A DNA stretch of 49,193 nucleotides from a virus: positions 1-49,193 of IMG/VR virus record IMGVR_UViG_3300006735_000053; one strand, written 5' to 3'. A program made the position numbers and the translations under genes. Positions 15,392-24,474 of this stretch are shown here, piece after piece. The first letter of the stretch is position 1. Every line of letters starts with the position of its first letter. The notes under the pieces were generated by a model. The model saw nothing but the letters and a program-made list of their open reading frames with translations, was not told the DNA's origin and ran no database searches.

Positions 15392-17512
15392 CTACTTGAT
15401 AAGTTTTTCTGTAAGTGTGTTAAATTTTTCTTCGCTAGCTTTAATCCTGCACTCTTGTATGGTTTCAGAGACAGACTGAGCCCGTTGCACACCCTTGCCG
15501 AACTGTGACAGGGCGGAACCCCCTTGGGGTACAGACGATCCTTGGCGCTGTTTTGAGCCACCAGCTTTAGCTTTTTTCTGTGCTGTCTTGGGAGCGCCCT
15601 GATCGTTAACGTCATCGCCGCCCATTACAACATTGTATTTTCTAAGCAATTGAATTGCTTCTTTTACACTCAACCCTTTCATACCTGTGCCGCCGCCGCC
15701 TTTGCGGGCTATAGCTGCAACAGCTTCCTCTGGAGTGAGTGCCTTGTTTCCTTTGGCTTTAACTGCTGCAATAGCTTTTCTCAAGACTCTACTGACAAAC
15801 TGGTTAAACTTTGCTCCCCTCTCCATACCCTTTAAGTCGTTCTCGATTGAACGATCAAACACATAATAATAGACCGGCTTTGTTCTAAAGCCCCCAGCCA
15901 AACCTCTGCGTCTGCGAGTTTTTGACACGGCTTGGCGAAGATCTTTAACGCGCTTACCTCTTCCGTATGCCCTCTCGAAGCTATCGGTATCATCAATGGC
16001 ATCGTCTTCTTGTTCAAATAAGGCTTGGAAAGACTCGCTTTCTTGGAGGTCTCTCCCGATCACGCCACTTTTCTCAAGAGACTTAAGTATTGCTTCGGCT
16101 CTCTCCCTAGCACCGGGCTGCTGTAAAAGTCTAGCATTTAATCTGTAGTATTTTACATCGTCATCGTCGAAACGGATCAAGATGGGGATTTCAAAATCAA
16201 CCGGCGGCTGAACTGGTGGCTTTTCCTTCTCTTCCTCTCGGTCTCCACCATCGTCTAAGTAATCTAAACTTTGCAGGAGATCATTAAGGACTTGTGCCCT
16301 AGAAGACTTTAGACCCTTCATACGAAGCGCTTTGACACCAACTGCCGATGCCAACAATCCGATTCCAAGTGGTCCAAGGTATGGGGCTAGCATAGAGCCA
16401 AACTTTCCAACAGCCGTAGTTTTGACCACTGTCTTGCCAATGGCTGCGGCTAATGGCTTTAGCGCCCTTATGACCACAGACTTGCCTAATTTCAGCCCAA
16501 GTGCTCCGGGTTCTGCCCCAAACATCTCGCCTAGAGTGCCCGCTCCAGACGTAGTTGCTGTATTCCAAGCATCCATAAAAGCCGAAGGATCGTCAGAAAG
16601 TTGCGAAAGCTCGCCCGCATCTATGCCTACTGCTCGCATTTCATTGAACATCGTCTGTGGATCAACATCGGGAGCGAAGTGGCTTGGGTCTCCATGCATG
16701 ACACGACCTAGCATTTGCGTTATGCCCTCTCCGGGCTCGGGCGATAATTTGCCAACAACTTCTGTTTGCATGTCATCAAGGGTGATATCCCGCCTGATGA
16801 GTTTGGTTGTGATTTCCTTAAACCATTCTGACTCAACCAAGAACTTCCCAAGTATGGTTGCTGCACCAAGCGCAGCGAGTATAGCCGGTAGCTTATTTGA
16901 TTTTAGACCTTTGACAACTGTTGATTTTTTATCAGTGCCTATCGGTCCAGCCTCTTTCTCATCTTGCTGCTCCATAGTCAAATCTGAAACAATAGCCTCT
17001 AAGATTATCTTGTCTTGATCTCGGTCCACATCTTCAGAGAAGTGCTTGTAGATATCTGCCAGTTCATAATCGAGAAACTTTTTAGTAATTACACGAAGCT
17101 GATCAATTATTTCATTAGCAACCACGACATCCATTTGCTTAGTTTCTACAGCTTTCTTGAGTGATTCATAAAAAGCAGCGATCTCCATCGTCTGCTTCAA
17201 AAACTGATCTTTATCCTCTTGGTTGGGATATCCGGCTTCTTTAAAATCTTTTTCCAAATTTCCAATAAGCTCTTTAGATTCTTTAGAGGCTACGTTCTGT
17301 AGTTTCTGCATTGCCTGAACATACTGCTGCTCAGCAGCTTCTGATCTCTTTTTGCGACCTCTTATTTTGCCACCTTTCTCCCAAGTTCCGAGAGTTTTAG
17401 CAGCAAAGTTTTTCATCTTACTCCAAATGCCCTCCTGAAGAAGTTCCTCGCTTATTAGGCTGCGAGCTTCTTCTTTAACAATCTGTGCTATGCGTTGTTT
17501 GCTGTCTGACAT
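15392..17512 (-). CDS. Large putative internal head protein
   Basis: The 706-residue protein is encoded immediately after the prohead protease. The N-terminus, SDSKQRIAQIVKEEARSLIS followed by EELLQEGIW, ends in L-Q-E before G at residues 25-28, matching the T4 gp21 cut consensus (L/I-x-E). It could be a capsid-targeting leader like those of T4 internal proteins. Two hydrophobic segments, about 208-226 (LPAILAALGAATILGKFLV) and 375-396, could insert in membranes. The C-terminal 250 residues are very basic, with KTRRRRGLAGG and a Lys/Gln/Ser tail. The combination suggests a DNA-associated protein packaged with and perhaps ejected with the genome, but this is inference. No enzyme motif is recognised. 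An ACTACTTA element lies 32 bases upstream. Confidence 0.8.
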   Translation of the reverse strand: MSDSKQRIAQIVKEEARSLISEELLQEGIWSKMKNFAAKTLGTWEKGGKIRGRKKRSEAAEQQYVQAMQKLQNVASKESKELIGNLEKDFKEAGYPNQEDKDQFLKQTMEIAAFYESLKKAVETKQMDVVVANEIIDQLRVITKKFLDYELADIYKHFSEDVDRDQDKIILEAIVSDLTMEQQDEKEAGPIGTDKKSTVVKGLKSNKLPAILAALGAATILGKFLVESEWFKEITTKLIRRDITLDDMQTEVVGKLSPEPGEGITQMLGRVMHGDPSHFAPDVDPQTMFNEMRAVGIDAGELSQLSDDPSAFMDAWNTATTSGAGTLGEMFGAEPGALGLKLGKSVVIRALKPLAAAIGKTVVKTTAVGKFGSMLAPYLGPLGIGLLASAVGVKALRMKGLKSSRAQVLNDLLQSLDYLDDGGDREEEKEKPPVQPPVDFEIPILIRFDDDDVKYYRLNARLLQQPGARERAEAILKSLEKSGVIGRDLQESESFQALFEQEDDAIDDTDSFERAYGRGKRVKDLRQAVSKTRRRRGLAGGFRTKPVYYYVFDRSIENDLKGMERGAKFNQFVSRVLRKAIAAVKAKGNKALTPEEAVAAIARKGGGGTGMKGLSVKEAIQLLRKYNVVMGGDDVNDQGAPKTAQKKAKAGGSKQRQGSSVPQGGSALSQFGKGVQRAQSVSETIQECRIKASEEKFNTLTEKLIK

Positions 17513-17544
17513 TTTTTTAATTATCTCCTAAAATAAGATGCATT

Positions 17545-17552
17545 AAGTAGTT
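17545..17552 (-). promoter_or_regulatory. ACTACTTA variant of the recurrent element
   Basis: It lies 32 bases upstream of the ATG at 17512, in the 46-base gap after the protease gene. Confidence 0.42.
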
Positions 17553-17558
17553 TTCTTC

Positions 17559-18170
17559 TCAGTGATTTTCAAAACCATCTACAATATCGTTTAATTTTCT
17601 ATTGATCCGATCTGCTTTGGTAAAAATGTTTGCTTTTTTACTTTCATTAACTCTCATAAACGCACCCGGTGTCGAGGGCTCTGATACAAAATCGAAACAG
17701 ATTAGCTGTAAATCTTCCTGAACAACCGCATGACCTCTTGATTCGTCAAGCGAGCCAAGAGCCCTAGAAGATATGCCAAGCTTGCAACCATCTTTTACAA
17801 GTGCTTGTAATATTTTACCTGACGGGGTGTTAAGAACTTTGACTTTGCCCATAACAGCGTTGCCGTCCCACCAAACATGTGTAACCATATGCGAAGCGTT
17901 CTTTAGGTTGATTACTGAATCATCTGGGTGGTCGAGTTCGCCAAGGGCTCTGCGCTCATCCACAAGCTTCATATAATTCTTAATCTCTCTTCGAAGGACA
18001 CTTTCAGGATAGACACGTCCATTGCCGTTAGGCGTGTCATATTTCTGCATGCACCCGGACAAAATCATGCCGCCCTCTGCCACATACTTCTTTTCGGCTT
18101 CGGTTAGCAGGTCTTGGCAAATGCCGCCTTCACATAATTCATAATATTCTCGTAAAAGTTGTTTTCCCAT
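17559..18170 (-). CDS. gp21: Prohead core protease (T4 gp21-like, family S77)
   Basis: The 203-residue protein (T4 gp21 is 212) shows the protease signatures: GNGRVYPESVLRREI (49-63), LGELDHPDD with His81, KLGISSRALGS with Ser134/Ser135, and ICFDFVSEPSTPGA with Asp160. His and Ser fit the catalytic residues of the S77 family. Known role: it sits in the prohead core, is activated after shell assembly, cuts capsid, scaffold and internal proteins after L/I-x-E, then destroys itself. Its own leader holds L22-T23-E24 before A, a possible self-cleavage site. It lies between the small ORF and the 706-residue protein. The ribosome site ATAGGAAAA overlaps the end of the small ORF. Confidence 0.92.
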   Translation of the reverse strand: MGKQLLREYYELCEGGICQDLLTEAEKKYVAEGGMILSGCMQKYDTPNGNGRVYPESVLRREIKNYMKLVDERRALGELDHPDDSVINLKNASHMVTHVWWDGNAVMGKVKVLNTPSGKILQALVKDGCKLGISSRALGSLDESRGHAVVQEDLQLICFDFVSEPSTPGAFMRVNESKKANIFTKADRINRKLNDIVDGFENH

Positions 18171-18179
18171 GGTTTTTTC

Positions 18180-18281
18180 CTATAGAGCGGGCGCAACCCG
18201 CCCGAGACTCGCCCCTTTGCAGCAGCGTGCGACAGGACGAAGATACCAGCTTCTTTTAGCAATGATCTTAGTGCGTGTCAT
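18180..18281 (-). CDS. Small basic 33-residue ORF
   Basis: The ORF begins at an ATG (18281) overlapping the last codons of the DUF1360-like gene and ends with TAG at 18180, ten bases before the protease ATG. A strong site, GGAGG with a six-base spacer, precedes it, which is better than that of several proven genes here. The product is MTRTKIIAKRSWYLRPVARC followed by CKGASLGRVAPAL: basic, with two adjacent cysteines and no acidic residue. It may be a genuine micro-protein or a coupling ORF that carries ribosomes to the protease start. The 3' part includes GC-rich inverted repeats (GCGGG/CCCGC). No family is recognised. Confidence 0.5.
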   Translation of the reverse strand: MTRTKIIAKRSWYLRPVARCCKGASLGRVAPAL

Positions 18282-18594
18282 TTTTAACCTCCAAGTTTTG
18301 AATCTTAATGCCGCAATCTCCAAAAATCATATTTAAAACATATGAAGTTCCTGAACTGAGGCAACCCAAAATAAAATAATTTATAACGGTATGTTCAAAA
18401 GTAAATAGTTCCGTATAACTGTTTATCCCGCACAAAAACACGCCAACCCAAAAGCCCATGCACATGGGACAATTGAACAACTCTCCAAAGCCACCCATCC
18501 ACTCTTTTCTGGGTCTAATCATGTTGAAAATGGAGCCATAAACAATAAGCTGCGTCATGCCATACGCAGCTAAAATAAAATATACTAATTCCAT
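18268..18594 (-). CDS. Membrane protein resembling DUF1360
   Basis: The 108-residue protein has a hydrophobic N-terminal segment (about 4-22, VYFILAAYGMTQLIVYGSI), then NCPMCMGFWVGVFLCG (41-56) and a third hydrophobic stretch (about 69-90). The C-x2-C followed by GFWVG is the pattern of DUF1360 membrane proteins, a family of unknown function found in bacteria and phages. The pair C42/C45 could bind metal or form a disulfide. It lies in the middle of head-assembly genes, where a membrane protein has no obvious job; T4 proheads assemble on the inner membrane, so a link with prohead initiation is possible but speculative. It is preceded by the 187-residue gene after 10 bases. Confidence 0.65.
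   Translation of the reverse strand: MELVYFILAAYGMTQLIVYGSIFNMIRPRKEWMGGFGELFNCPMCMGFWVGVFLCGINSYTELFTFEHTVINYFILGCLSSGTSYVLNMIFGDCGIKIQNLEVKNDTH
18402..18409 (-). promoter_or_regulatory. ACTATTTA copy inside the DUF1360-like gene
   Basis: It is an exact copy within coding sequence, 120 bases before the small ORF and about 230 before the protease. It may be chance, or an internal start for the protease. Confidence 0.2.
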
Positions 18595-18604
18595 GCTATC
18601 CTCT

Positions 18605-19168
18605 CTAGAGCATATAACTTAAGAAGTAAGGACTTATTCTGCCATAGCCGGGTCGAATACCGCCTTTTTCTGCTGATTGTGGAACCTCGCCTAGTTCTGT
18701 CGAATCAGCAGCGCTTGGATCTAAAAACTCATCCTCTTCCATTTTGTTGTATTTTTCAATGTATTCAAAGTAAGGTCTTTCATCATCAATAAACTTAGAA
18801 ACGTTTAACACAACAAGAGGCAAAAAGTTATCTTGCTGCTCCGCGCCAACTAAAACCGCCTCCATGGAGCCATAACTATTGCCGCCACGAATTGTATCTG
18901 GATCTATAATTCCCTTTTTTCTAAGATATGTAAAGAAACGGTCTTGTGTATCATATATCAAATCGTTTGATATCTGCTTAGGGAAGGCGACTATCTTATT
19001 TTTCTGTGGCATGACGACGACATCGATATCATTATGATCGGAAATTATTAAATTTCCATCCATAGTCTTTCTAATATCTAGGCTCATCTCAATAGATGGA
19101 GCTTTTTCTTCGGGTGCTGCTGGCAGTGACTCCGAATCTTTTTTGCCGATTTTAATATTAATCGCCAT
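18605..19168 (-). CDS. Putative prohead core protein in the gp68 position
   Basis: The 187-residue protein is acidic, begins MAINIKIGKKDSESLPAAPE and contains LIISDHNDIDVVVMPQKNKI and a C-terminal IRPGYGRISPYFLSYML. I do not recognise the family. Its start overlaps the upstream stop by one base (TAATG), so the two are probably translated together. In T4 the genes between portal (20) and protease (21) are 67 and 68, both core components; this gene and its upstream neighbour hold the same places. Sequence alone does not prove that they are homologous. Confidence 0.7.
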   Translation of the reverse strand: MAINIKIGKKDSESLPAAPEEKAPSIEMSLDIRKTMDGNLIISDHNDIDVVVMPQKNKIVAFPKQISNDLIYDTQDRFFTYLRKKGIIDPDTIRGGNSYGSMEAVLVGAEQQDNFLPLVVLNVSKFIDDERPYFEYIEKYNKMEEDEFLDPSAADSTELGEVPQSAEKGGIRPGYGRISPYFLSYML

Positions 19169-19983
19169 TAGCTATTTAACTCCGAAACTAGATCTTGAAT
19201 TTTTAAAAGACTCTGTATCATACCAGTATCTATCTCTTTCTTAGAGTAGCTATTGAGTTCTGATAAGATCCTTTCGGTACTTTCTTTCATTCTGCTATCT
19301 TCTAATATCTCTTGGGTGTTTAAGCTTTTTTGCATCTCTTGCTTTAGTCTGCCTATTTCTTCATTGAGATATATCTTAAGCTCTATACCGTTGTCCGAGA
19401 ACGACGATATATATTTTGATAATAAACTTTTTTGTTGCTCGGAGAGTGTTTCTGAATATTTTTCATTAAACTTGTTAACAAATGTTTTGTATGTCAGATT
19501 ATCAATCGGTTTCATTTTTTCTTCGGGTGGCTTTGGCTCAGAGCTTAAATAATCAATAACTCTGCTTTCGAGCAATACCTTCTCTTTGATAGAGGAGCCA
19601 GCACTAAACATTTGCGCTAACGTTGCTAAATCTTTGTAATTCGGAACAAAATTTGAAAAGACGCTCTTGGTATACTCTTCGTTCATATCTTTTACAAGCT
19701 CGGTTTGTTGCTGGAAAACATCGCCATCTAATATAAACTTACGCTGAGCCTTCACTTCGAATATAAGCTTTTCTGCTACAATCCTTTCTAAGCCCCTTGT
19801 CTCAAGGATTGCCTTGTATAGTTGTAACTCTTCGTGCAAGGCTGTTCCCTTCTTGAAGTGTTTGGAAATTATTTTTCTAGTTCTAGCCTGCTTTTTGAGA
19901 TCACCTTGAACGACGGCTTTTGTCATCTCTGCTATTAGGGCTTCAAATAGAAAAGCAGTATTTCTTTTTTTATTGTGCCCCAT
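19168..19983 (-). CDS. Putative prohead core protein in the gp67 position
   Basis: The 271-residue, mostly helical protein is Lys/Glu-rich. It begins MGHNKKRNTAFLFEALIAEM, and the C-terminal half has the heptad-like runs IGRLKQEMQKSLNTQEILED and ESTERILSELNSYSKKEID, consistent with coiled coils. No catalytic motif is visible. It overlaps the portal gene by 14 bases and the next gene by one, so it belongs to the portal translation unit. Its place and helical character fit a scaffold or core component, or a portal-assembly helper; this is inference. Confidence 0.7.
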   Translation of the reverse strand: MGHNKKRNTAFLFEALIAEMTKAVVQGDLKKQARTRKIISKHFKKGTALHEELQLYKAILETRGLERIVAEKLIFEVKAQRKFILDGDVFQQQTELVKDMNEEYTKSVFSNFVPNYKDLATLAQMFSAGSSIKEKVLLESRVIDYLSSEPKPPEEKMKPIDNLTYKTFVNKFNEKYSETLSEQQKSLLSKYISSFSDNGIELKIYLNEEIGRLKQEMQKSLNTQEILEDSRMKESTERILSELNSYSKKEIDTGMIQSLLKIQDLVSELNS

Positions 19984-21955
19984 CGTTAGTTTCCTTTGTT
20001 TCTAAGCCCTCAATTAGCTTTTCAATTTCAAAATTAGTTTGAAATATCATATGCTCATCGAGAATCTGCCTCTTTTCATAATTAGAGCGTTGGTCTTCCA
20101 TATGCATATTTCTTAGCTGATTCATTCCAGTAGACCCAAAGCCTCCGGGATAAAAGGTACGAGGGCTAATTTCTGGGGTCGTTTTATAATTCTTTGTGCG
20201 TGGTCCCGAATCTTTTCGCTTATCACGTTTTGCAGGTGTATATCTCTTCCCTTTTGATCCAGCCGTCAAGTATGAGCCGTCCTCTTCAAGATCCCTCTTT
20301 GCTGGCGGCTCTGCTAGAAGAACACTGTCGTCCTCTGCGGGCGTATCTGCTGGGGCTGCGTCTCCTGCTGCGGCTTCATCACCACCGCCAAGATCACCAA
20401 GATCTAAGTCAGCAGCGCCTGCTTCGGCTCCAGTATCTCCACCTAAACCTTCTAGACCGCCTGCTGCGGCTGCTGGGGAGCCTGTATTTGCCTCTGCTTC
20501 ACCAGCAGCTTCTGCGGCTGCATTTAGCTGAGCGTCATACTTCCTGTCGTAGAAAAGCTCTCTTTGGTTTCTAATAAACTCTTCTTCCGACATGTTGAAC
20601 AAGTGTTCGCAAACCCAGCGACGACTAAAGTATCCTTCTGTAGCATTAGCTGCAATATCAAACTTGGTTTTCCAGTGTTCTAATTCTTGAAGTTCTGCAA
20701 GCTTCGATGGGTTATTTAAGAACAGGCTAAAGTTTAATAAGTCGTCGCCTCGAAAGCCAAGAGTATAGAGGTGGATAATTCCAATTTTTTCTAGCTCTGA
20801 TATGACTGCTCTCTGGAGTCTCTGGATTGTTCTAGCAAATCGAATGTCTTTTTGTGCAAGGGTTGTTTTATCTTCTGTTTTATCCTCGCCAGAAGACAAA
20901 TATGAAGATGGTATCTTAAGTGCAGAAAATAATTTATCCCTCAAATATTTTACATCTTCAATATCTTTGGTGTTTTGACCGCCCGCCAAAGTTTCAACTT
21001 TGGATGATGTATCACCACGAATAGGAATAAAATAATCCTCTTCAACGCTCATGGGGTTATACCGCAAGTCTACTCTACCAGTATCTGGGTTGACCAACTG
21101 ATTTCTTTTCATGGAAGTCATAACTTTTTGCATATACTGCTCAACATCAGAAGGCGGGATGTTTCCTACATCAACATAGAAAACCCTTCTTTCTGGAGCC
21201 CTGACAACGCGATACGCCATCATTGCGTCTTCCATTAGAGTAAGTTGTCTCCAGATTCTTCTGCCAGCTTCAAGCACTGACGTGCCGTAAGGGGCGTACT
21301 TATCATTGCCAAGAATTCTAAAGTGCCCAACCTGCCAATTCTCAAAGGTCATTGCAGCAGAGTTCCACTGGAACTGAACATAATTCGGATTTGTTTTATC
21401 CTCCCCTTCTAATCTCTCAACTTCGGCGGACGGAAGCCCAATAACTGTCTTGATTCCTAGCCGGTCATCAATGTCGAGGTAAAGGAAAAAATCTCCATAC
21501 TTGCACATCGTTCGGCACCAACCAAAAAGGTTGTATTCAATATTTAAAATATTTTGGTATAACGTTGATAAAACAGCTTTTATCTCTGCATTTGGACACT
21601 TTATGCTGAGCATTGGCTGAAGCGATGAGTGCGTTGTCATCTCATCTGCATATATATCGAGTGCCGAGGCAATCTCTGGTGTGTACTCCATCTGATCAAA
21701 GTCGGTATACCTTTCCGACCTTCTTTGATTAGCCATCGCTGAAGTGTTAATTTGTGCAAAAGGGTTATAGCCTGATCTCTTAAACTGCTGACCCGATGCG
21801 GTCTTGAACTTTGTAGAAAAATAGTCAAGTTGAGATCGCTTATAGTCCCTTGTCATCTGCGAACGGTAGTTGGTAATCGGTCCAGAAAAAAGCCGAGTCA
21901 ATCTTCTAAAAAGTGTTGACTCTGAATTTCTTGGATTTCGTGTTTGGTCAGCCAT
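19970..21955 (-). CDS. gp20: Portal protein (T4 gp20-like)
   Basis: The 661-residue protein (T4 gp20 is 524) has clear gp20 features: YTPEIASALDIYADEMTTHS, RIWRQLTLMEDAMMAYRVVR and APERRVFYVDVGNIPP, then MKRNQLVNPDTG and LRDKLFSALKIPSSYLSSGE. Known role: a dodecameric ring at one head vertex that nucleates prohead assembly, docks the terminase and passes DNA. About residues 476-560 form an Ala/Gly/Asp/Glu-rich low-complexity stretch that accounts for most of the extra length and probably lies on a flexible loop. The gene follows the terminase after three bases and overlaps the next gene, forming a packaging unit. Confidence 0.95.
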   Translation of the reverse strand: MADQTRNPRNSESTLFRRLTRLFSGPITNYRSQMTRDYKRSQLDYFSTKFKTASGQQFKRSGYNPFAQINTSAMANQRRSERYTDFDQMEYTPEIASALDIYADEMTTHSSLQPMLSIKCPNAEIKAVLSTLYQNILNIEYNLFGWCRTMCKYGDFFLYLDIDDRLGIKTVIGLPSAEVERLEGEDKTNPNYVQFQWNSAAMTFENWQVGHFRILGNDKYAPYGTSVLEAGRRIWRQLTLMEDAMMAYRVVRAPERRVFYVDVGNIPPSDVEQYMQKVMTSMKRNQLVNPDTGRVDLRYNPMSVEEDYFIPIRGDTSSKVETLAGGQNTKDIEDVKYLRDKLFSALKIPSSYLSSGEDKTEDKTTLAQKDIRFARTIQRLQRAVISELEKIGIIHLYTLGFRGDDLLNFSLFLNNPSKLAELQELEHWKTKFDIAANATEGYFSRRWVCEHLFNMSEEEFIRNQRELFYDRKYDAQLNAAAEAAGEAEANTGSPAAAAGGLEGLGGDTGAEAGAADLDLGDLGGGDEAAAGDAAPADTPAEDDSVLLAEPPAKRDLEEDGSYLTAGSKGKRYTPAKRDKRKDSGPRTKNYKTTPEISPRTFYPGGFGSTGMNQLRNMHMEDQRSNYEKRQILDEHMIFQTNFEIEKLIEGLETKETNDGAQ

Positions 21956-21958
21956 CTA

Positions 21959-23542
21959 TCACCCCTTAAAGAGCCATGAGTATTGTTGGTATTCACTCTT
22001 GTGCTCTGATATTTTTCTTTCGTAATCTTGGTCATACCCTTTTTGACCGGGTATTTGTGTGCTCATCTTTGTCGTAGACATGATCATAGAATCTAAAAAA
22101 GCTTTATTGTAATTCATCTTTCTTTGGTTGACTGTTAGTGCTGTATCTCGTACCCAACACCCAATTGCTAAAGACATAACTAAATCATCATGGTAAGTAC
22201 GCATCGCCTGTGGTTTTCCATTGTTCCAGATAAAGGTTGTAAGCTCGTTATGCAAACGACTAGAATATACATTAATTAGTTTATTTCTTATGAATTCCTC
22301 TAACTTTGCTACAATTAAAGGTCGCGTCTTAGAAGAGGTAGTGAAACCCGCAACAGCATTTCTCATACTGTCGGCTATTCCAGAATCAACATAGTCGTGT
22401 GTGCCCTTCACTGAATAGTAAATATTTGGATACTCTAGACCCTCTAGCTTTTCACACACAGAAATACCAATACCCACATTCTCTACAACAATTAAGGCGT
22501 TTCCATATTCATTGCCAACCTGATAAAGTATATTAGAGTACATATCTAAATTGGGCTTGCCCTGATACTCAGCCACAACCTCCATGGTTTCTAGCTTAAA
22601 AACTTGAAAGACAGAAAAGTCTGCGCCATCACCTCGGGCGACATCTGCAACAACCATATATGTATTTTCTTGTTTATATTCTTCCCATATCCAATAGTTC
22701 CTATCAAAGCCAGTTCTATGCTTTGGTTCGCGTATATTATTTTTTATCAATTCAAGATCATCAGCGTGGATCACCGTTTCACCAGATGTATTGAAGTTGC
22801 ACTCTAATTCCTGAGCTATTTGACGGCGAGACATGTTTTTTGTCTCTTTTTCAAACCAGCCCTGATCTCTTTCAGGGTGGACATCCCACGGCAAATTGAT
22901 TGGCTTAAAGTCGTTATCCTCTAGTTCTGCCTCAATGTAAGTTTTGTGAAACCAATTTCCAACACCATTTGGAGTTGAGAGCGCAATACAGCGACCACCA
23001 GTTGATAGGGTAGGATAGAGACCAGTCCATAACTCATCTAATCCCTCAACATGTGCTGCCTCATCAATCACTAACAAAGACAAAGCCTCTGAGCGACCTG
23101 CATCACCAGAGGTAGATGTTGCTTTTATTTGCGACCCATTGGATAACTCAAAGCTTGTTCTGTTGTCTACGGATATTTCTGAAATACGAATCCAAGGTGG
23201 CAAGTTTCTCATGATTGCCTTAACTTTTTTAACCAAGTTAGCTGCCGTATTAAATTTGGTAGCCATCACAAGGATGTTCTTATCTTTGTGAAACAGCATC
23301 ATCCAGACAACGTAAGCTGCAACAATGGTCGAAATACCTAGCTGCCTAGCTTTTAGTATGACCGTAAAGCGATGATCATTAAAATCTTTCAATAAATCGT
23401 CTTGATAATCAAAAGTTTTAAAAGGTATTGACCCCTTTAGAGGATGAGAGATCTTGCAATAGTTGTTAATGAAATAGCTCGGGTCTTTACCCGATTTTAC
23501 CACTTCTTTAATTATTTCTTTTTTTGTTAGATCATGAACCAT
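21959..23542 (-). CDS. gp17: Terminase large subunit (T4 gp17-like)
   Basis: The 527-residue protein (T4 gp17 is 610) shows the packaging ATPase: Walker A KARQLGIST (64-72), Walker B LLVIDEAAH (156-164) and the coupling motif STPNG (189-193). The C-terminal RNase H-type nuclease has VVADVARGDGADF (Asp300, Asp308), VVENVGIG and YHDDLVMSLA. Known role: an ATP-driven motor that translocates DNA through the portal and cuts concatemers. It overlaps the upstream 182-residue gene by 11 bases. No small-terminase gene is recognised in the window; the two small upstream genes hold its expected place but do not resemble gp16. Confidence 0.96.
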   Translation of the reverse strand: MVHDLTKKEIIKEVVKSGKDPSYFINNYCKISHPLKGSIPFKTFDYQDDLLKDFNDHRFTVILKARQLGISTIVAAYVVWMMLFHKDKNILVMATKFNTAANLVKKVKAIMRNLPPWIRISEISVDNRTSFELSNGSQIKATSTSGDAGRSEALSLLVIDEAAHVEGLDELWTGLYPTLSTGGRCIALSTPNGVGNWFHKTYIEAELEDNDFKPINLPWDVHPERDQGWFEKETKNMSRRQIAQELECNFNTSGETVIHADDLELIKNNIREPKHRTGFDRNYWIWEEYKQENTYMVVADVARGDGADFSVFQVFKLETMEVVAEYQGKPNLDMYSNILYQVGNEYGNALIVVENVGIGISVCEKLEGLEYPNIYYSVKGTHDYVDSGIADSMRNAVAGFTTSSKTRPLIVAKLEEFIRNKLINVYSSRLHNELTTFIWNNGKPQAMRTYHDDLVMSLAIGCWVRDTALTVNQRKMNYNKAFLDSMIMSTTKMSTQIPGQKGYDQDYERKISEHKSEYQQYSWLFKG

Positions 23543-24080
23543 CGTTCACTTTGCGTGTATCGTTTTGTGGTCTACTACCTTGAAAGCCACCTTGGTCTAA
23601 GAATTTTTGAAAACCATCTTGTAATTCTTCAGAGCTAGGCTCCACAATTTCTTTCACATCAGTCAAACTTGTAATAACGTATTTTTTATGAGCTTGAACA
23701 AAAGTTCGAACACGGCTTGTATTTTGAACAATAGCTTTAATTTCGCCATCTGCTTTTAGCGTAACGCTCTCCCCAGTAATCTTCCTATACTGCTTCTTAA
23801 GATAAGCTACAATATCTTCAATTGTCTGATCAAGCTCTGACTCAAAGCCGCCTCTGTAAACATCTTTTAATTTGATTTCTGCTTGATAGTTAACAATCAT
23901 GTGTGGACCAGAAAAGGTAACTTTAAAACCGTCCAAAGTTCGAGAGTCATGGATCATGTGCCCCTCTTCTCGCTTTAGACCAATCTCAATGGGGTTGCCC
24001 TCGTCGTCAAGAGCACCGTCGTAAGCATTTGCTGCTGCCTGAGCAAGTCCTCTTACGACCTTTAGTGATTCTGCTGACAT
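23532..24080 (-). CDS. Terminase-adjacent protein of unknown function
   Basis: The 182-residue protein begins MSAESLKVVRGLAQAAANAY, with DGALDDEGNPIEIGLKREEG and a mixed alpha/beta middle, FKVTFSGPHMIVNYQAEIKL. The C-terminus is Gln/Gly-rich. I recall such proteins beside terminase genes in marine T4-like phages, but no function is known to me. It is coupled to the terminase by an 11-base overlap. A small-terminase or head-completion role would fit the place; there is no visible helix-turn-helix to support small terminase. Confidence 0.72.
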   Translation of the reverse strand: MSAESLKVVRGLAQAAANAYDGALDDEGNPIEIGLKREEGHMIHDSRTLDGFKVTFSGPHMIVNYQAEIKLKDVYRGGFESELDQTIEDIVAYLKKQYRKITGESVTLKADGEIKAIVQNTSRVRTFVQAHKKYVITSLTDVKEIVEPSSEELQDGFQKFLDQGGFQGSRPQNDTRKVNDGS

Positions 24081-24473
24081 TTAGTTTTTCTCCTTTCGGG
24101 GTCTCCACCCAGATTCCCATCGCTCTTCCCTATCTTCGACCCACTGAATATAGCATTGTTTGCAGCATTCAAATTTGGTCATGTATACATCATCATGTAT
24201 ACTAAAAGAAAAAGAGTCGCATACTGGGCATTTTCGATTATGTTCTCTAGTAAGTAGTTTTTTATTGACAAAAACACCATCGAGTTCTATCTTCTCGCCT
24301 TTTTCTCTGCGAAGGTCTTGCTTGTTGAGCATTTTTTGAAGTTGCTGCTTATATTCCTCTTCTTTTTCATCGCTCCAATTAGATCGAGGATTCTGTATAG
24401 TTTCAGGACCATACTTTTTTGAGATTGCCTTTTCAACTCTTACAACATAATTTGGGTCTTTATGTTTTTTCAC
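24081..24473 (-). CDS. Zinc-ribbon protein of unknown function
   Basis: The 130-residue protein starts at GTG 24473, with AGGAG five bases upstream inside the end of the previous gene. The N-terminal two thirds are highly charged and helical (Lys/Glu/Gln). The C-terminal part has C82-P-V-C85 and C103-C104-x2-C107, a four-cysteine zinc ribbon. The tail is Trp/Arg-rich (WVEDREERWESGWRPRK). It lies upstream of the terminase unit and ends one base before the next start. DNA or protein binding through the zinc ribbon is plausible; the specific role is unknown. Confidence 0.72.
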   Translation of the reverse strand: MKKHKDPNYVVRVEKAISKKYGPETIQNPRSNWSDEKEEEYKQQLQKMLNKQDLRREKGEKIELDGVFVNKKLLTREHNRKCPVCDSFSFSIHDDVYMTKFECCKQCYIQWVEDREERWESGWRPRKEKN

Positions 24474-24474
24474 T

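Noticed and set aside
16332-17018. 228-codon plus-strand frame
   Set aside because: Antisense shadow of the 706-residue gene; composition is typical of a mirrored frame.
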